64,000 bases of DNA, from the NCBI RefSeq assembly GCF_008629695.1, contig NZ_VWSH01000001.1:25893-89892 (forward strand), given 5' to 3'. Each line of letters begins with the position of its first letter. The stretch's first letter is position 1. Of this stretch, positions 1 through 7,989 are shown in pieces. The stretch comes from Taibaiella lutea. GTDB lineage: Bacteria; Bacteroidota; Bacteroidia; Chitinophagales; Chitinophagaceae. Position numbers and translations under genes: made by a program. The notes under the pieces were generated by a model that saw only the letters and a list, made by a program, of their open reading frames with translations, did no database searches and had not been told where the DNA came from.

Positions 1-891
1 GAAATTGGTAACTACCGGGTTCACCCACTCGTCTTCGATACCCAGGCGCTTTTGCTCCTGTATGTTTTCTCCTTCAAATACAGCAGGCAATACAGCATCC
101 ATATCAAAATTACCGGGTGGGTACACTACTTTCATCTGATGGATAGCGGCATGTTCCTTGATGGAGCCGAAATATTCCACCCAATTTGATTTTTCAAACG
201 GAAGGAAGCAAACTATCAAAGCATAAACAGACAAAAGCATTCCGGAACCTAACAGGAATTTCCTGTATGTTTTAAAATACAGGAAAAAAGGAATCAGGAA
301 TATAATACAACTGGGCTTGAATAATATTGCCAATGCCAGGAAAAGAGCCGCAGCATACATTTTGCCTTTTAACAAGGTGTATGCCGCCATAAAAAGCAGG
401 AAACCGAATAAAAGGTAGTATTGAGATAATTGGATATGGTGCAACCAGCCATCCGTAAAAAGAAAAGGAACAAAGAAAAGGAGGACCAGCAATGGATTCC
501 TGCTTTCATACCACGCTATTATTGCCATAAAAAACAATAAAGCATAGTTGAAGAAGAAGAAACATTTTACTATATCGGGTTCATTGTAATTTGCGACAGG
601 CGATAAAATTCTATGAAAAAATGGTGATGCCGAAATGATGGATACATGCCTGAAACGATTGGTATCTATTGTACGTTGTACTACATATTTAAGGTTATCG
701 CCCGGATGCCAGTGATAATGGTAAGGCAAAATACCGTCTTTCATTAATCTTGCTCCCACCACACGATTGCGCATATCAGTAAAAACATGCACTTTCTGAA
801 CAAAAAAAGTTTTATAAATGCCAAAGCAACCTAAAATTATCAGAAAGAAAATAATACAGTTGCGTTGTGTCTTGTTCATAAATAAATTCAT
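1..891 (-). CDS. Polytopic membrane protein, GT87-like (partial, C-terminus beyond window)
   Basis: An open frame of 297 codons runs off the left edge, so the C-terminus is missing. Possible starts are ATG at 891 or the in-frame ATG at 879; the second sits right before a hydrophobic segment and looks more natural. The protein has many hydrophobic segments. It closely resembles the next gene: both carry an RNRVxGARLMKDG block, a HWHPGD block, an FFVPFLFxDGW block and a WVNP block at matching places. The early loop followed by many membrane spans fits GT87/DUF2029 polyprenyl-phosphate-sugar-dependent glycosyltransferases, but the match is by general pattern only. Inferred: inner-membrane sugar transferase for an envelope polysaccharide, one of a tandem duplicated pair. 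Confidence 0.7.
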   Translation of the reverse strand, partial: MNLFMNKTQRNCIIFFLIILGCFGIYKTFFVQKVHVFTDMRNRVVGARLMKDGILPYHYHWHPGDNLKYVVQRTIDTNRFRHVSIISASPFFHRILSPVANYNEPDIVKCFFFFNYALLFFMAIIAWYESRNPLLVLLFFVPFLFTDGWLHHIQLSQYYLLFGFLLFMAAYTLLKGKMYAAALFLALAILFKPSCIIFLIPFFLYFKTYRKFLLGSGMLLSVYALIVCFLPFEKSNWVEYFGSIKEHAAIHQMKVVYPPGNFDMDAVLPAVFEGENIQEQKRLGIEDEWVNPVVTNF

Positions 892-954
892 TTATACAAA
901 TTACAAAAACGGCATCAACTTAAATAAAAACGATTATTGCTTATAGCGATAAGT

Positions 955-2316
955 TCACCTCAGATTTGAATCAATGTTTTTATTCCAGTCGCTTTTTATA
1001 ATTATCAGGAAAGTTGAAAACATGAATATTACATCGGAAATAGCATGTTTACCTCTGATGTTCGGGAAATAGACCAGGTCAACAAATATGCCCAAAAAGA
1101 AAAAGACAATCAGCCACCGCGGTATTTTTCTATTGAATATAATTATCAAAGCAGCAACCGTCATCCATTGAGGCATCTGATAAGGATTAGAAATGATGGG
1201 CGAAAAGAAACACGACAAACCATAAAACAATAAGCCTGTAAGCAATACTTGTTCTATGGAAATGTTGTAATCTTTCTGTTTTCGTTTTACGAAAAAGAAA
1301 GCAGCAATTACACTTAAATAACAGAAACCCAATAAGCCATTCAATAACAAAACAGGTGGCTGCCGTTTTAATATGAATTTATAAATCAGGGAAAAATTGG
1401 AAGCCTCCGGGTTGACCCATGTCGATGGCGTGTGCTGCCTTTTTATTTCCATTGCGGCAAAATTTTCGCCTTCAAAAGGAAATGGCAATAAAGAGTCGAT
1501 ATTGTAATAGCGCTGTTCATGCGGAAGCTGGCCAAGATGAACTTTTGTATGCTCCTGCAAGGCACTGAAATATTCTGTCCAGTTTTTTCTTTCAAAAGGG
1601 AAGAAGGCTAATATGGAAACGTAAATCAATAAGCCGGATGCAAGTCCCAAAATGAAGTGTTTATATTGCCTGAACAGTAAAATAAAGGGAATGGCAAACA
1701 CGATACTATTCAGCCTGAACAAAAACAGCAGTGCAAAAAGCAGGCCTGCAAAGAAATAATGTTTCTTCAGTATTGTAAAAGAAACAAGAAAAAAAAGGAA
1801 TCCAAAGAGAAAGTAGTTCTGAACTAAAGTGATGTGATGGCACCAACCGTCGGAAAACAGAAAGGGTACGAAGAATAATAAAGTCAGTAATAAATTTTTG
1901 CTTTTATACCAGGTCAGTAATGCCATGATGACAAGAAAAGCATAAAACAAAATAAAGATGCCTCTGTCAATGACTGGTTCATTATAATCGGCAAAGGGCC
2001 CTAAAACCCGGTGAAACAAAGGAGAGGACGTACACATGGAAACCCTGCGCCGATGGCTTGTGTCAATATCGTGTTCGCTTACGTAACGCACCGGATCGCC
2101 GGGATGCCAATGATAATAATAAGGTATGATACCATCTTTCATTAACCTCGCTCCCTGAACCCTGTTACGGAAATCGCCGCTACCGGCACTGCGTTGAATA
2201 GTATTGGTTCTTATAATACCCAATACTCCCACTATCAGTAAAAGTGCAATTAGTATTTTCTTGTAAAGATTCTGAGGCATTTTCAAAAGTACGAATGAAG
2301 TCTTTGAAATAATCAT
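955..2316 (-). CDS. Polytopic membrane protein, GT87-like, paralogue of the preceding gene
   Basis: Full-length protein of up to 453 residues with about ten hydrophobic segments. It shares blocks with the partial gene at 1-891 (RNRVQGARLMKDG near residue 51, HWHPGD near 70, FFVPFLFSDGW near 155), so the two are tandem paralogues separated by only about 65 bp. The start is uncertain: ATG at 2316 gives 12 extra polar residues before MPQNLYKK, and ATG at 2280 places the first membrane span at the usual distance. Family placement (GT87-like mannosyl or other lipid-linked sugar transferase) is inferred from topology and the conserved early loop. The substrate cannot be read from the sequence. Confidence 0.7.
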   Translation of the reverse strand: MIISKTSFVLLKMPQNLYKKILIALLLIVGVLGIIRTNTIQRSAGSGDFRNRVQGARLMKDGIIPYYYHWHPGDPVRYVSEHDIDTSHRRRVSMCTSSPLFHRVLGPFADYNEPVIDRGIFILFYAFLVIMALLTWYKSKNLLLTLLFFVPFLFSDGWCHHITLVQNYFLFGFLFFLVSFTILKKHYFFAGLLFALLFLFRLNSIVFAIPFILLFRQYKHFILGLASGLLIYVSILAFFPFERKNWTEYFSALQEHTKVHLGQLPHEQRYYNIDSLLPFPFEGENFAAMEIKRQHTPSTWVNPEASNFSLIYKFILKRQPPVLLLNGLLGFCYLSVIAAFFFVKRKQKDYNISIEQVLLTGLLFYGLSCFFSPIISNPYQMPQWMTVAALIIIFNRKIPRWLIVFFFLGIFVDLVYFPNIRGKHAISDVIFMFSTFLIIIKSDWNKNIDSNLR

Positions 2317-2338
2317 TTCAATCAGATGACAAAAAAAT

Positions 2339-2361
2339 ACTCATCCGGTAACCGAATGAGT
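2339..2361 (-). terminator. Intrinsic terminator after atpG
   Basis: Hairpin with arms ACTCAT and ATGAGT, then an inner CGG/CCG pairing. It is flanked by an A-run at 2332-2338, which reads as a T-run on the minus strand, and by T-rich sequence on the other side. It lies just past the atpG stop and could act in both directions. Confidence 0.7.
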
Positions 2362-2390
2362 GTTTTCTTTAAAATTTATTGAAACGATGC

Positions 2391-3272
2391 TTAACCATTC
2401 AACGCTGCTGCACCACTTACAATCTCTGTAAGTTCTGTAGTAATAGCTGCCTGACGCGCACGGTTATAAGAAATTTTCAGGCTGCGCAGGATTTCAGCAG
2501 CATTTTCCGTTGCTTTATCCATTGCTGTCATACGGGCGCCATGCTCGGAAGCATTGGCATCCAATATTGCTTTGTAAACTTGTGTATTCAATATTTTCGG
2601 CATCAATTCTTCAATCAAAACTTCTTTGGAAGGTTCGAAGATGAAGTCTGTTTGTTTTGCATTTTCTGCTGCTTCCACTTTTGGAATAGGCAAATAGGGC
2701 TCGCTTACAAAAAGTTGGGTAGCTGCATTTTTAAACTGGCTGTAAACCAGTTCAACACGGTCATATTCTTTTCTCAGAAATGCTTCCTGTGCATAAACAG
2801 CAGCACGTTTCACATTTTCAAAACCCAAGTCAGAAAACATATTCCAGAAATTGTCTACCAAATTATAACCATGACGCTGGAAATATTCATAACCTTTTTT
2901 ACCCATTGGCAAAATAGTTACATTTCCCTTTGCTTTCTGAGATGGGTATTTTGTATCAATGGTCTTGATAGCAGCTTTAATAACGTTTGCGTTATAAGCC
3001 CCGCAAGTACCACGATCACTTGTAATAGGAATAATCAAAACCCTTTCAGCAGTACGTTCTTCTGCCAATGGAAGATGCATATCGCCGCTTAAACTGCTAA
3101 CGATATTACCTAACATTTCCTGCATTTTTTGCGTGTAAGGGCGCATTTGCAAGATAGCATCCTGTGCTCTGCGCAATTTAGCAGCACTCACCATTTTCAT
3201 GGCTCTCGTGATTTGCTGTGTAGAGGTTACAGACTGTATGCGTAAACGAACTTCTTTAAGTTGTCCGGACAT
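2391..3272 (-). CDS. atpG: F1F0 ATP synthase gamma subunit
   Basis: This 293-residue protein is the central rotor shaft of F1-ATPase, coupling proton flow through Fo to ATP synthesis in the alpha3beta3 head at the inner membrane. The N-terminus (SGQLKEVRLRIQSVTSTQQITRAMKMVSAAKLRRAQ) and the C-terminus (residues about 250-293, ending in TELTEIVSGAAAL) are the two conserved helices that form the coiled coil; the length is normal. The middle is a little longer than in E. coli. Unlike the classical operon, atpA does not lie directly upstream: the next gene upstream on this strand is kynU. A good Bacteroidota promoter lies in the gap and a terminator follows, so this atpG appears to be a single-gene transcription unit. 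Confidence 0.97.
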   Translation of the reverse strand: MSGQLKEVRLRIQSVTSTQQITRAMKMVSAAKLRRAQDAILQMRPYTQKMQEMLGNIVSSLSGDMHLPLAEERTAERVLIIPITSDRGTCGAYNANVIKAAIKTIDTKYPSQKAKGNVTILPMGKKGYEYFQRHGYNLVDNFWNMFSDLGFENVKRAAVYAQEAFLRKEYDRVELVYSQFKNAATQLFVSEPYLPIPKVEAAENAKQTDFIFEPSKEVLIEELMPKILNTQVYKAILDANASEHGARMTAMDKATENAAEILRSLKISYNRARQAAITTELTEIVSGAAALNG

Positions 3273-3307
3273 ATAATATAAATATTTTTAATTTCACTAA
3301 TCGGGTG

Positions 3308-3339
3308 CAAATGTACGAAGGGAATGCGGGATGTGCAAA
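3308..3339 (-). promoter_or_regulatory. Bacteroidota-type promoter for atpG
   Basis: On the minus strand, TTTG (3339-3336) is followed after 20 nt by TACATTTG (3315-3308). This matches the TTTG / TAnnTTTG consensus with ideal spacing. The start would fall near 3301, about 30 nt upstream of the atpG ATG. Confidence 0.75.
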
Positions 3340-3341
3340 TT

Positions 3342-4607
3342 TTAAACTGCAAGGTTTTTTAGAATCTCATAAAAACTATACACATCTTCAAAAGTATTGT
3401 ACATCGGAACCGGAGCAATACGGATTACATTGGGCTCCCTCCAGTCGGCAATAACACCTTCGTTGGTCAATGCATCGAAAACTTTGCGGCCGTCTTTGCC
3501 AAACAATAATGACAATTGCGCGCCTCGGCGGTGTGGCTCGGATGGCGTAATGATTTCAAATTCAAGGTGGGTTAATTGCTTCAGCAGGAATTCGCAGTAT
3601 GCAGTTAATGTCAGGCTTTTATTGCGTAAGGTCTGAACAGAAGTTTTATCAAAAATATCCAGAGAAGCTTTATGCGCAATCATGTTAAATACCGGTGCAT
3701 TGCTCATCTGCCAGCTTGCAGCGCCTTTTGAAGGAATAAAGCCTTTCTTCATTTTAAAGCGGGTGCTTTCCTCATTGCCCCACCAGCCTGCAAGGCGGAA
3801 AGTATCAGGATTATTACCATGCGTTTCATGAACAAAAATACCACCTACCCCACCCGGACCGGAATTCAGGTATTTATAAGAACACCAGCAGGCAAAATCA
3901 ACCTTCCAATCGTGTAACTGCATAGGGACATTACCCATAGCATGTGCCAAATCGAAACCACAAATAGCGCCCGTTTTATGTGCTGCTTCTGTAATATCTT
4001 TTAAATTGTAAAATTGACCTGTATAATAATTTACCGCTCCAATCATAACAGTCGCGAGGCTGTCTCCCGCATCAGATATGGCTGTCAGAATATCTTCATC
4101 ACGCAAAGTGTATTCACCATCGCGCGGTGTCAGTTCAATAATAGCATCATCAGGATTGTAACCATGCATACGTACCTGGGTTTCGATGGCATATTGGTCC
4201 GAAGGAAAAGCTCCGGCTTCCATGATGATTTTGTAACGTTCTTTTGTTGGCCTGTAGAATGACATCAAAAGCAAATGTAAATTCACTGTCAATGTATTCA
4301 TTGCCACAACCTCTTCTTCTTTAGCTCCAACAATTTTTGCCAGAGAAGTGGAAAAAGGTTTCTGATAGCTGAACCATGGATGATCTGCATTGAAATGCCC
4401 TTCGACTCCCCATTTTGCCCAATCGCTTAATTCCCTGTCAAAAAGGTAACGGGCACTTTTAGGTTGAAGACCTAATGAATTTCCACAAAAATACACAACA
4501 TCTTTACCGTTGTGTTGCGGGAAATGAAAACGTTCGCGGAAGGGATACAGAATGTCTATATCGTCCTGCGACTGGGCATATTCTAAATTTGCTTCGAAAT
4601 TGTTCAC
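3342..4607 (-). CDS. kynU: Kynureninase
   Basis: PLP-dependent hydrolase that cleaves L-kynurenine (or 3-hydroxykynurenine) to anthranilate (or 3-hydroxyanthranilate) and alanine in tryptophan catabolism. Visible family features are YFCGNSLGLQPK, GFDLAHAMGN (PLP-binding Asp), CSYKYLNSGPGG with the Schiff-base lysine, the GWWG block, and RRGAQLSL near the C-terminus. The chosen start is GTG at 4607, because kynureninases typically begin a few residues before the NxLEYAQ-like stretch. The frame stays open to an ATG at 4706, which would add 33 residues of non-family sequence and sit 17 nt after lspA. It is co-directional with lspA and may be read through from it. No other kynurenine-pathway gene is in the window. 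Confidence 0.93.
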   Translation of the reverse strand: MNNFEANLEYAQSQDDIDILYPFRERFHFPQHNGKDVVYFCGNSLGLQPKSARYLFDRELSDWAKWGVEGHFNADHPWFSYQKPFSTSLAKIVGAKEEEVVAMNTLTVNLHLLLMSFYRPTKERYKIIMEAGAFPSDQYAIETQVRMHGYNPDDAIIELTPRDGEYTLRDEDILTAISDAGDSLATVMIGAVNYYTGQFYNLKDITEAAHKTGAICGFDLAHAMGNVPMQLHDWKVDFACWCSYKYLNSGPGGVGGIFVHETHGNNPDTFRLAGWWGNEESTRFKMKKGFIPSKGAASWQMSNAPVFNMIAHKASLDIFDKTSVQTLRNKSLTLTAYCEFLLKQLTHLEFEIITPSEPHRRGAQLSLLFGKDGRKVFDALTNEGVIADWREPNVIRIAPVPMYNTFEDVYSFYEILKNLAV

Positions 4608-4723
4608 GCTATTAAAAAGAGGTTTGAAAATATTATTGTCCGATATGTTAATTAGAATATCCGGAATGTCATTCCCGACATTATTTTGATTGCACAGAAA
4701 CAGCAATGGCGATATTGCAGCGG

Positions 4724-5401
4724 TTAAGCTTTCCCTTCAACAATATCCTTTGGTTCAACAACAGGTTGCTGCATTGTCTTGGAATTCTGATGATTAGCCA
4801 AAAATTTCTTTTGAAATACCAATAAAGTAATAACACCTGTAGAAATTGCAGCGTCGGCCAAATTAAAAATGGGTTCAAAGAAACGCAAAGCGTGACCGCC
4901 TACAAACGGTACCCACTGTGGCCATACGGTATTTACCATTGGAAAATAAAACATATCAACCACTTTGCCATGAAGGAAAGAGCCGTAACCTTTACCCGGG
5001 CTTACTACTTGTGCTATCTGCATAAAATCGCTTTCTGTGAAAATAAGCCCATAGAACATACTATCTATTAAATTTCCTGCCGCACCAGCCAGAATCAGGG
5101 CAGCGCAAATCAAAAGACCTTTGCTGTAACCTTTTTGTACCAATTTCTTAACCCAGAAAAAACCAAAAGTAACTGCTACCAAACGGAACAAAGTCAATAT
5201 CACTTTGCCTAAAGGATTGTCCATAATTGTCATTCCGAAAGCCATGCCTTCATTTTCTATAAAACAAAGCTGCGCCCAGTTCCCGGCCAAATGAACAGCA
5301 CCCGGATCTCCGATTAGAAAATGCGTTTTTACATAGATTTTAATAATCTGGTCGAGGATTAAAATCAGGATTACTATAAAAAGGAGGTGCTTATATTTCA
5401 C
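4724..5401 (-). CDS. lspA: Lipoprotein signal peptidase (signal peptidase II)
   Basis: Inner-membrane aspartyl protease that removes the signal peptide from diacylglyceryl prolipoproteins. Four hydrophobic segments are visible. The two catalytic aspartates lie in GNLIDS (residue about 113) and FNLADAAIS (residue about 183), and the conserved ENEGMAFG block precedes them. At 225 residues it is longer than E. coli LspA (164). The extra length is a loop between the catalytic motifs and a charged C-terminal tail, as is common in Bacteroidota. Its likely clients are the lipoproteins of the region, including the two described near 44.4 and 62.2 kb. Confidence 0.96.
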   Translation of the reverse strand: MKYKHLLFIVILILILDQIIKIYVKTHFLIGDPGAVHLAGNWAQLCFIENEGMAFGMTIMDNPLGKVILTLFRLVAVTFGFFWVKKLVQKGYSKGLLICAALILAGAAGNLIDSMFYGLIFTESDFMQIAQVVSPGKGYGSFLHGKVVDMFYFPMVNTVWPQWVPFVGGHALRFFEPIFNLADAAISTGVITLLVFQKKFLANHQNSKTMQQPVVEPKDIVEGKA

Positions 5402-5431
5402 GAAGGAATGTTGTTAAATAAAAATTGCTTG

Positions 5432-5439
5432 CAAAAATA
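5432..5439 (-). promoter_or_regulatory. Candidate -7 element for lspA
   Basis: Minus-strand TATTTTTG matches TAnnTTTG about 30 nt upstream of the lspA ATG. No clear TTTG lies at the -33 position, so this is a partial match. Confidence 0.4.
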
Positions 5440-5564
5440 GCTTTATAGTTTGTAAAAACAGTCACAGGATTGTAGAAAATAATTAAACATCGACGGAACA
5501 AAATTGCACAATTATTTATTAACGTATATTTTAGCAAAAATTTCCACACCTTAATCCCTGAAAT

Positions 5565-6131
5565 ATGATAGAGAAAAAATGCCCTAATTGCCAAACAAAC
5601 AATATTTCAAATGCCAGATACTGTTCCGGATGCGGCTATGAGCTTCCAAAAATTGAGCAGGAAATTCCGAATGACTCAAAAGTAAATGTCTTACCATCGG
5701 CTTCGAAATCAGAAAAAACAAAAAAGAGGATGGCGCTAATCTTCGGTATAATCGGCGCGGCTTTCGGGTCTTTTGTAGCACAGCATTATTTCTTTGACAA
5801 CTCATCTTTTGATAAAAAAATGATGCAGGTGGCGAGTGAAATAAATAAAACATGCCCGATAATGGTTGACCAGTTTACGCGTTTGGATAATACGCTATCG
5901 CTGCCCAATAATACATTTCAGTATAATTACACAATTGTTGGCGTTGCTAAATCAGAAGTAAATATTGATACGGTAAAGAAATACATTGAGCCGACCTTGC
6001 TTAATAATGTCAAAACCAGTCCTGATATGAAAATATTCAGAGACAATAAAATGACGTTGGTTTATAATTACCGGGACAAAAACGGTGAACATGTGTGGAA
6101 ATTTTCTGTTACACCGGAGATGTACAGATAA
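5565..6131 (+). CDS. Zinc-ribbon protein with one membrane anchor
   Basis: 188 residues. The N-terminus has a C4 zinc ribbon, CPNCQTNNISNARYCSGCG (residues 6-24), of the type found in zinc-ribbon_2 domains. A Lys-rich linker follows, then one hydrophobic segment (about residues 57-75), then a soluble C-terminal domain of about 110 residues with no recognised fold. By the positive-inside pattern (KTKKR before the span) the ribbon would be cytoplasmic and the C-terminal domain periplasmic. The gene is divergent from lspA and precedes the SAM-riboswitch unit, with no evident functional link. No function is assigned. Confidence 0.8.
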   Translation: MIEKKCPNCQTNNISNARYCSGCGYELPKIEQEIPNDSKVNVLPSASKSEKTKKRMALIFGIIGAAFGSFVAQHYFFDNSSFDKKMMQVASEINKTCPIMVDQFTRLDNTLSLPNNTFQYNYTIVGVAKSEVNIDTVKKYIEPTLLNNVKTSPDMKIFRDNKMTLVYNYRDKNGEHVWKFSVTPEMYR

Positions 6132-6138
6132 AAATAAA

Positions 6139-6171
6139 TTTGGTAAAGTAAAAACTTCACCTTTATCTTTG
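6139..6171 (+). promoter_or_regulatory. Promoter of the SAM-riboswitch metB unit
   Basis: TTTG at 6139-6142, a 21-nt spacer, then TATCTTTG at 6164-6171, which is a full TTTG / TAnnTTTG match. Transcription would begin near 6178, about 24 nt before the riboswitch P1 stem. Confidence 0.75.
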
Positions 6172-6201
6172 CACCCGAAGTTCTTTTTCAAATTATTGCT
6201 A

Positions 6202-6300
6202 CTTATCCAGAAAGGTGGAGGGACATGGCCCGACGATACCTTAGCAACCTATACTCGATATAAGGTGCTAATTCCAACTCAAGAAATTGAGATAGATAAG
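6202..6300 (+). promoter_or_regulatory. SAM-I (S-box) riboswitch
   Basis: The segment opens with CTTATC and closes with GATAAG, giving the closing P1 stem. Between them lie the hallmark S-box elements: CAGAAAGGTGGAGGGA, then ATGGCCCG, GAxxCCTTAGCAACC, and a P4-like GGTGCTAATTCCAACT segment. This is the conserved SAM-I core that binds S-adenosylmethionine. It sits between a good promoter and an intrinsic terminator directly upstream of a trans-sulfuration enzyme. The expected behaviour is off-switching by transcription termination when SAM is plentiful; this is inferred from the class and was not tested here. Confidence 0.95.
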
Positions 6301-6343
6301 TCAGGTCAAGCTTTTAATCGGTCTATTATCAAACTCATTATAC

Positions 6344-6375
6344 AGCTCATCTGATTTATCAGGTGAGCTTTTTTT
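6344..6375 (+). terminator. Riboswitch expression-platform terminator
   Basis: Hairpin with arms AGCTCATCTGAT and ATCAGGTGAGCT (one G-U pair) and a two-base loop, followed by TTTTTTT. It lies 44 nt after the riboswitch and 85 nt before metB. Confidence 0.9.
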
Positions 6376-6459
6376 ATGCTCGTCTGATAAATAATCTTTC
6401 CGGGAGGTCAGCAAAATGTTTAATCAAAATTTTCATTAACTGTCTAATCCAAAAGAAAG

Positions 6460-7635
6460 ATGAGCACAAGCACTCAGATTCTCAACAGCATTCCTGTTGA
6501 CCCGCAAACAGGCGCTATCAGCGTTCCCATTTATCAAACCGCAACCTTCGTGCAGGAAGCACCCGGTGTAAACAAAGGTTATGATTATTCACGTAGTAAC
6601 AATCCGACAAGATCCGCGCTGGAAAGTGTTTTGGCTGCATTGGAAAACGGCAGCACAGGTCTTGCTTTCGCCAGTGGCTTAGCCGCAATTGATGCTGTTC
6701 TTAAGCTATTGCAGGCCGGCGATGAAATTATTGCAGTCGATGATATTTATGGCGGCGCTTACCGTTTGTTTACGCATGTTTACGAAAAATTCGGCATCAA
6801 AATTAAATATGTCGACACGACAGATGTCTTGAATGTAGCAAATGCAATCGGCCCTGACACAAAACTGATCTGGCTGGAATCGCCTACGAACCCTACATTA
6901 AAAATATCGGATATTGCAGCTATTGCAAAGCTCTCCAAACAATGCGGGGCTTTGCTTTGTGTAGATAATACTTTTGCATCCCCCATCCTTCAAAAGCCTT
7001 TGGATTTGGGTGCGGATATTGTTATCCATAGCGCCACCAAATACTTGGGCGGCCATAGCGATTTGATTGCAGGTGCGTTAATTGCAAAAGATGCGGAGTT
7101 GGGCGCCAAACTTAAGTTTCTCCAAAATGCTGCAGGAAATGTATTGGGGCCTTTTGACAGCTGGTTAGTACTTCGTGGTATTGAAACCCTTTCGCTCCGT
7201 GTGTTTCAACAATCCAACTCCGCACTTGCCGTGGCAAAATACCTGGAACAACATCCGGAAGTTGCAGCAGTTTATTATCCGGGATTATCTTCCCACCCTA
7301 ATCATCTATTAGCAAAATCACAATTAAAAGCTTTTGGCAGCATTATAAGCTTCCGCTTGAAAAATGACACAAAAGCCGCAGCTACAGCCTTTCTTCAAAA
7401 TACAACATTATTTCATCTTGCTGAAAGTTTAGGCGGTGTCAAAAGCCTTAGCTGCCTGCCTTGTGAGATGACGCACAAATCTGTTCCTGAAACAAAACGA
7501 AGGGAAGTAGGCATTACGGATGGCTTTATCAGATTGTCTGTAGGTATAGAAGAAACCGAAGATTTAATAGCGGATCTAGCAGCGGGATTAAAAGTTATAA
7601 GTCAATCGAGGATCAAGGAACTGGCTTTGGCTTAA
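6460..7635 (+). CDS. metB: Cystathionine gamma-synthase / trans-sulfuration PLP enzyme
   Basis: 391-residue Cys/Met-metabolism PLP enzyme. Diagnostic parts are PIYQTATFVQEAPG, YDYSRSNNPTR, SATKYLGGHSD (Schiff-base lysine about residue 194) and a normal C-terminus with GFIRLSVGIEETEDL. The family includes cystathionine gamma-synthase, cystathionine gamma/beta-lyases and O-acylhomoserine sulfhydrylases, which are hard to separate by sequence. Control by a SAM riboswitch and the nearby homoserine dehydrogenase favour a biosynthetic role (activated homoserine plus cysteine to cystathionine). The usual N-terminal TxxIHAG segment is short and altered (TQILNSIPVDPQTG), but the active site is intact. 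Confidence 0.88.
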   Translation: MSTSTQILNSIPVDPQTGAISVPIYQTATFVQEAPGVNKGYDYSRSNNPTRSALESVLAALENGSTGLAFASGLAAIDAVLKLLQAGDEIIAVDDIYGGAYRLFTHVYEKFGIKIKYVDTTDVLNVANAIGPDTKLIWLESPTNPTLKISDIAAIAKLSKQCGALLCVDNTFASPILQKPLDLGADIVIHSATKYLGGHSDLIAGALIAKDAELGAKLKFLQNAAGNVLGPFDSWLVLRGIETLSLRVFQQSNSALAVAKYLEQHPEVAAVYYPGLSSHPNHLLAKSQLKAFGSIISFRLKNDTKAAATAFLQNTTLFHLAESLGGVKSLSCLPCEMTHKSVPETKRREVGITDGFIRLSVGIEETEDLIADLAAGLKVISQSRIKELALA

Positions 7636-7653
7636 TTACCTTCCCATGTAAGG

Positions 7654-7680
7654 TTTGACAACTTTTAAAAAGTTGTCAAA
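7654..7680 (+). terminator. Perfect inverted repeat after metB
   Basis: Thirteen-base perfect arms (TTTGACAACTTTT and AAAAGTTGTCAAA) around one base, 18 nt after the metB stop. It lacks a T-run beyond the arm, so it is a terminator-like or mRNA 3'-end hairpin rather than a textbook terminator. Confidence 0.6.
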
Positions 7681-7762
7681 GCTACAAACAGGACGAATGT
7701 ATTGCCAAATAAAATTTATGGTTAATTAAAAGATAAAAGAGGATGAGCATTATTAATTTCAT

Positions 7763-7770
7763 TAGCTTTG
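7763..7770 (+). promoter_or_regulatory. Candidate -7 element before the leader peptide
   Basis: TAGCTTTG matches TAnnTTTG and would start transcription near 7777, about 20 nt before the short peptide frame. No clean TTTG is seen about 20 nt upstream. Confidence 0.45.
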
Positions 7771-7796
7771 TTTCACTTGCAAACATTGCAAAATCA

Positions 7797-7880
7797 ATGA
7801 AGCCAACAACTATTCATACTACACATATCCATCTGATGCATCGACGCGTCATGTGTAGCTATTGTTGTAATTGGCAGTAA
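7797..7880 (+). CDS. Candidate Cys-rich regulatory leader peptide (27 aa)
   Basis: A 27-codon frame begins MKPTTIHTTHIHLM and ends MCSYCCNWQ, with Cys at 20, 23 and 24 (codons at 7854, 7863, 7866). It starts about 20 nt after a TAnnTTTG element and stops 109 nt before the next gene. The stretch TTGTAAT (7865-7871), covering the adjacent Cys codons, can pair with ATTACAA (7888-7894). The same right arm can instead pair with GTAAT at 7877-7881 and is followed by a U-rich run. Two exclusive pairings over Cys codons are what a translational attenuator needs, but both stems are short and AT-rich. Function in cysteine sensing is inferred from this and from the sulfur-metabolism neighbours. Confidence 0.45.
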   Translation: MKPTTIHTTHIHLMHRRVMCSYCCNWQ

Positions 7881-7989
7881 TACATCTATTACAATCTTCC
7901 TTTTTAATTTTTCTTTTGAGTTTTAAAATACTTGCGCTGCAAGGTTTTACTCTCTTTTTACCAACAATTTTTTAATCGTTTTTTACGTC

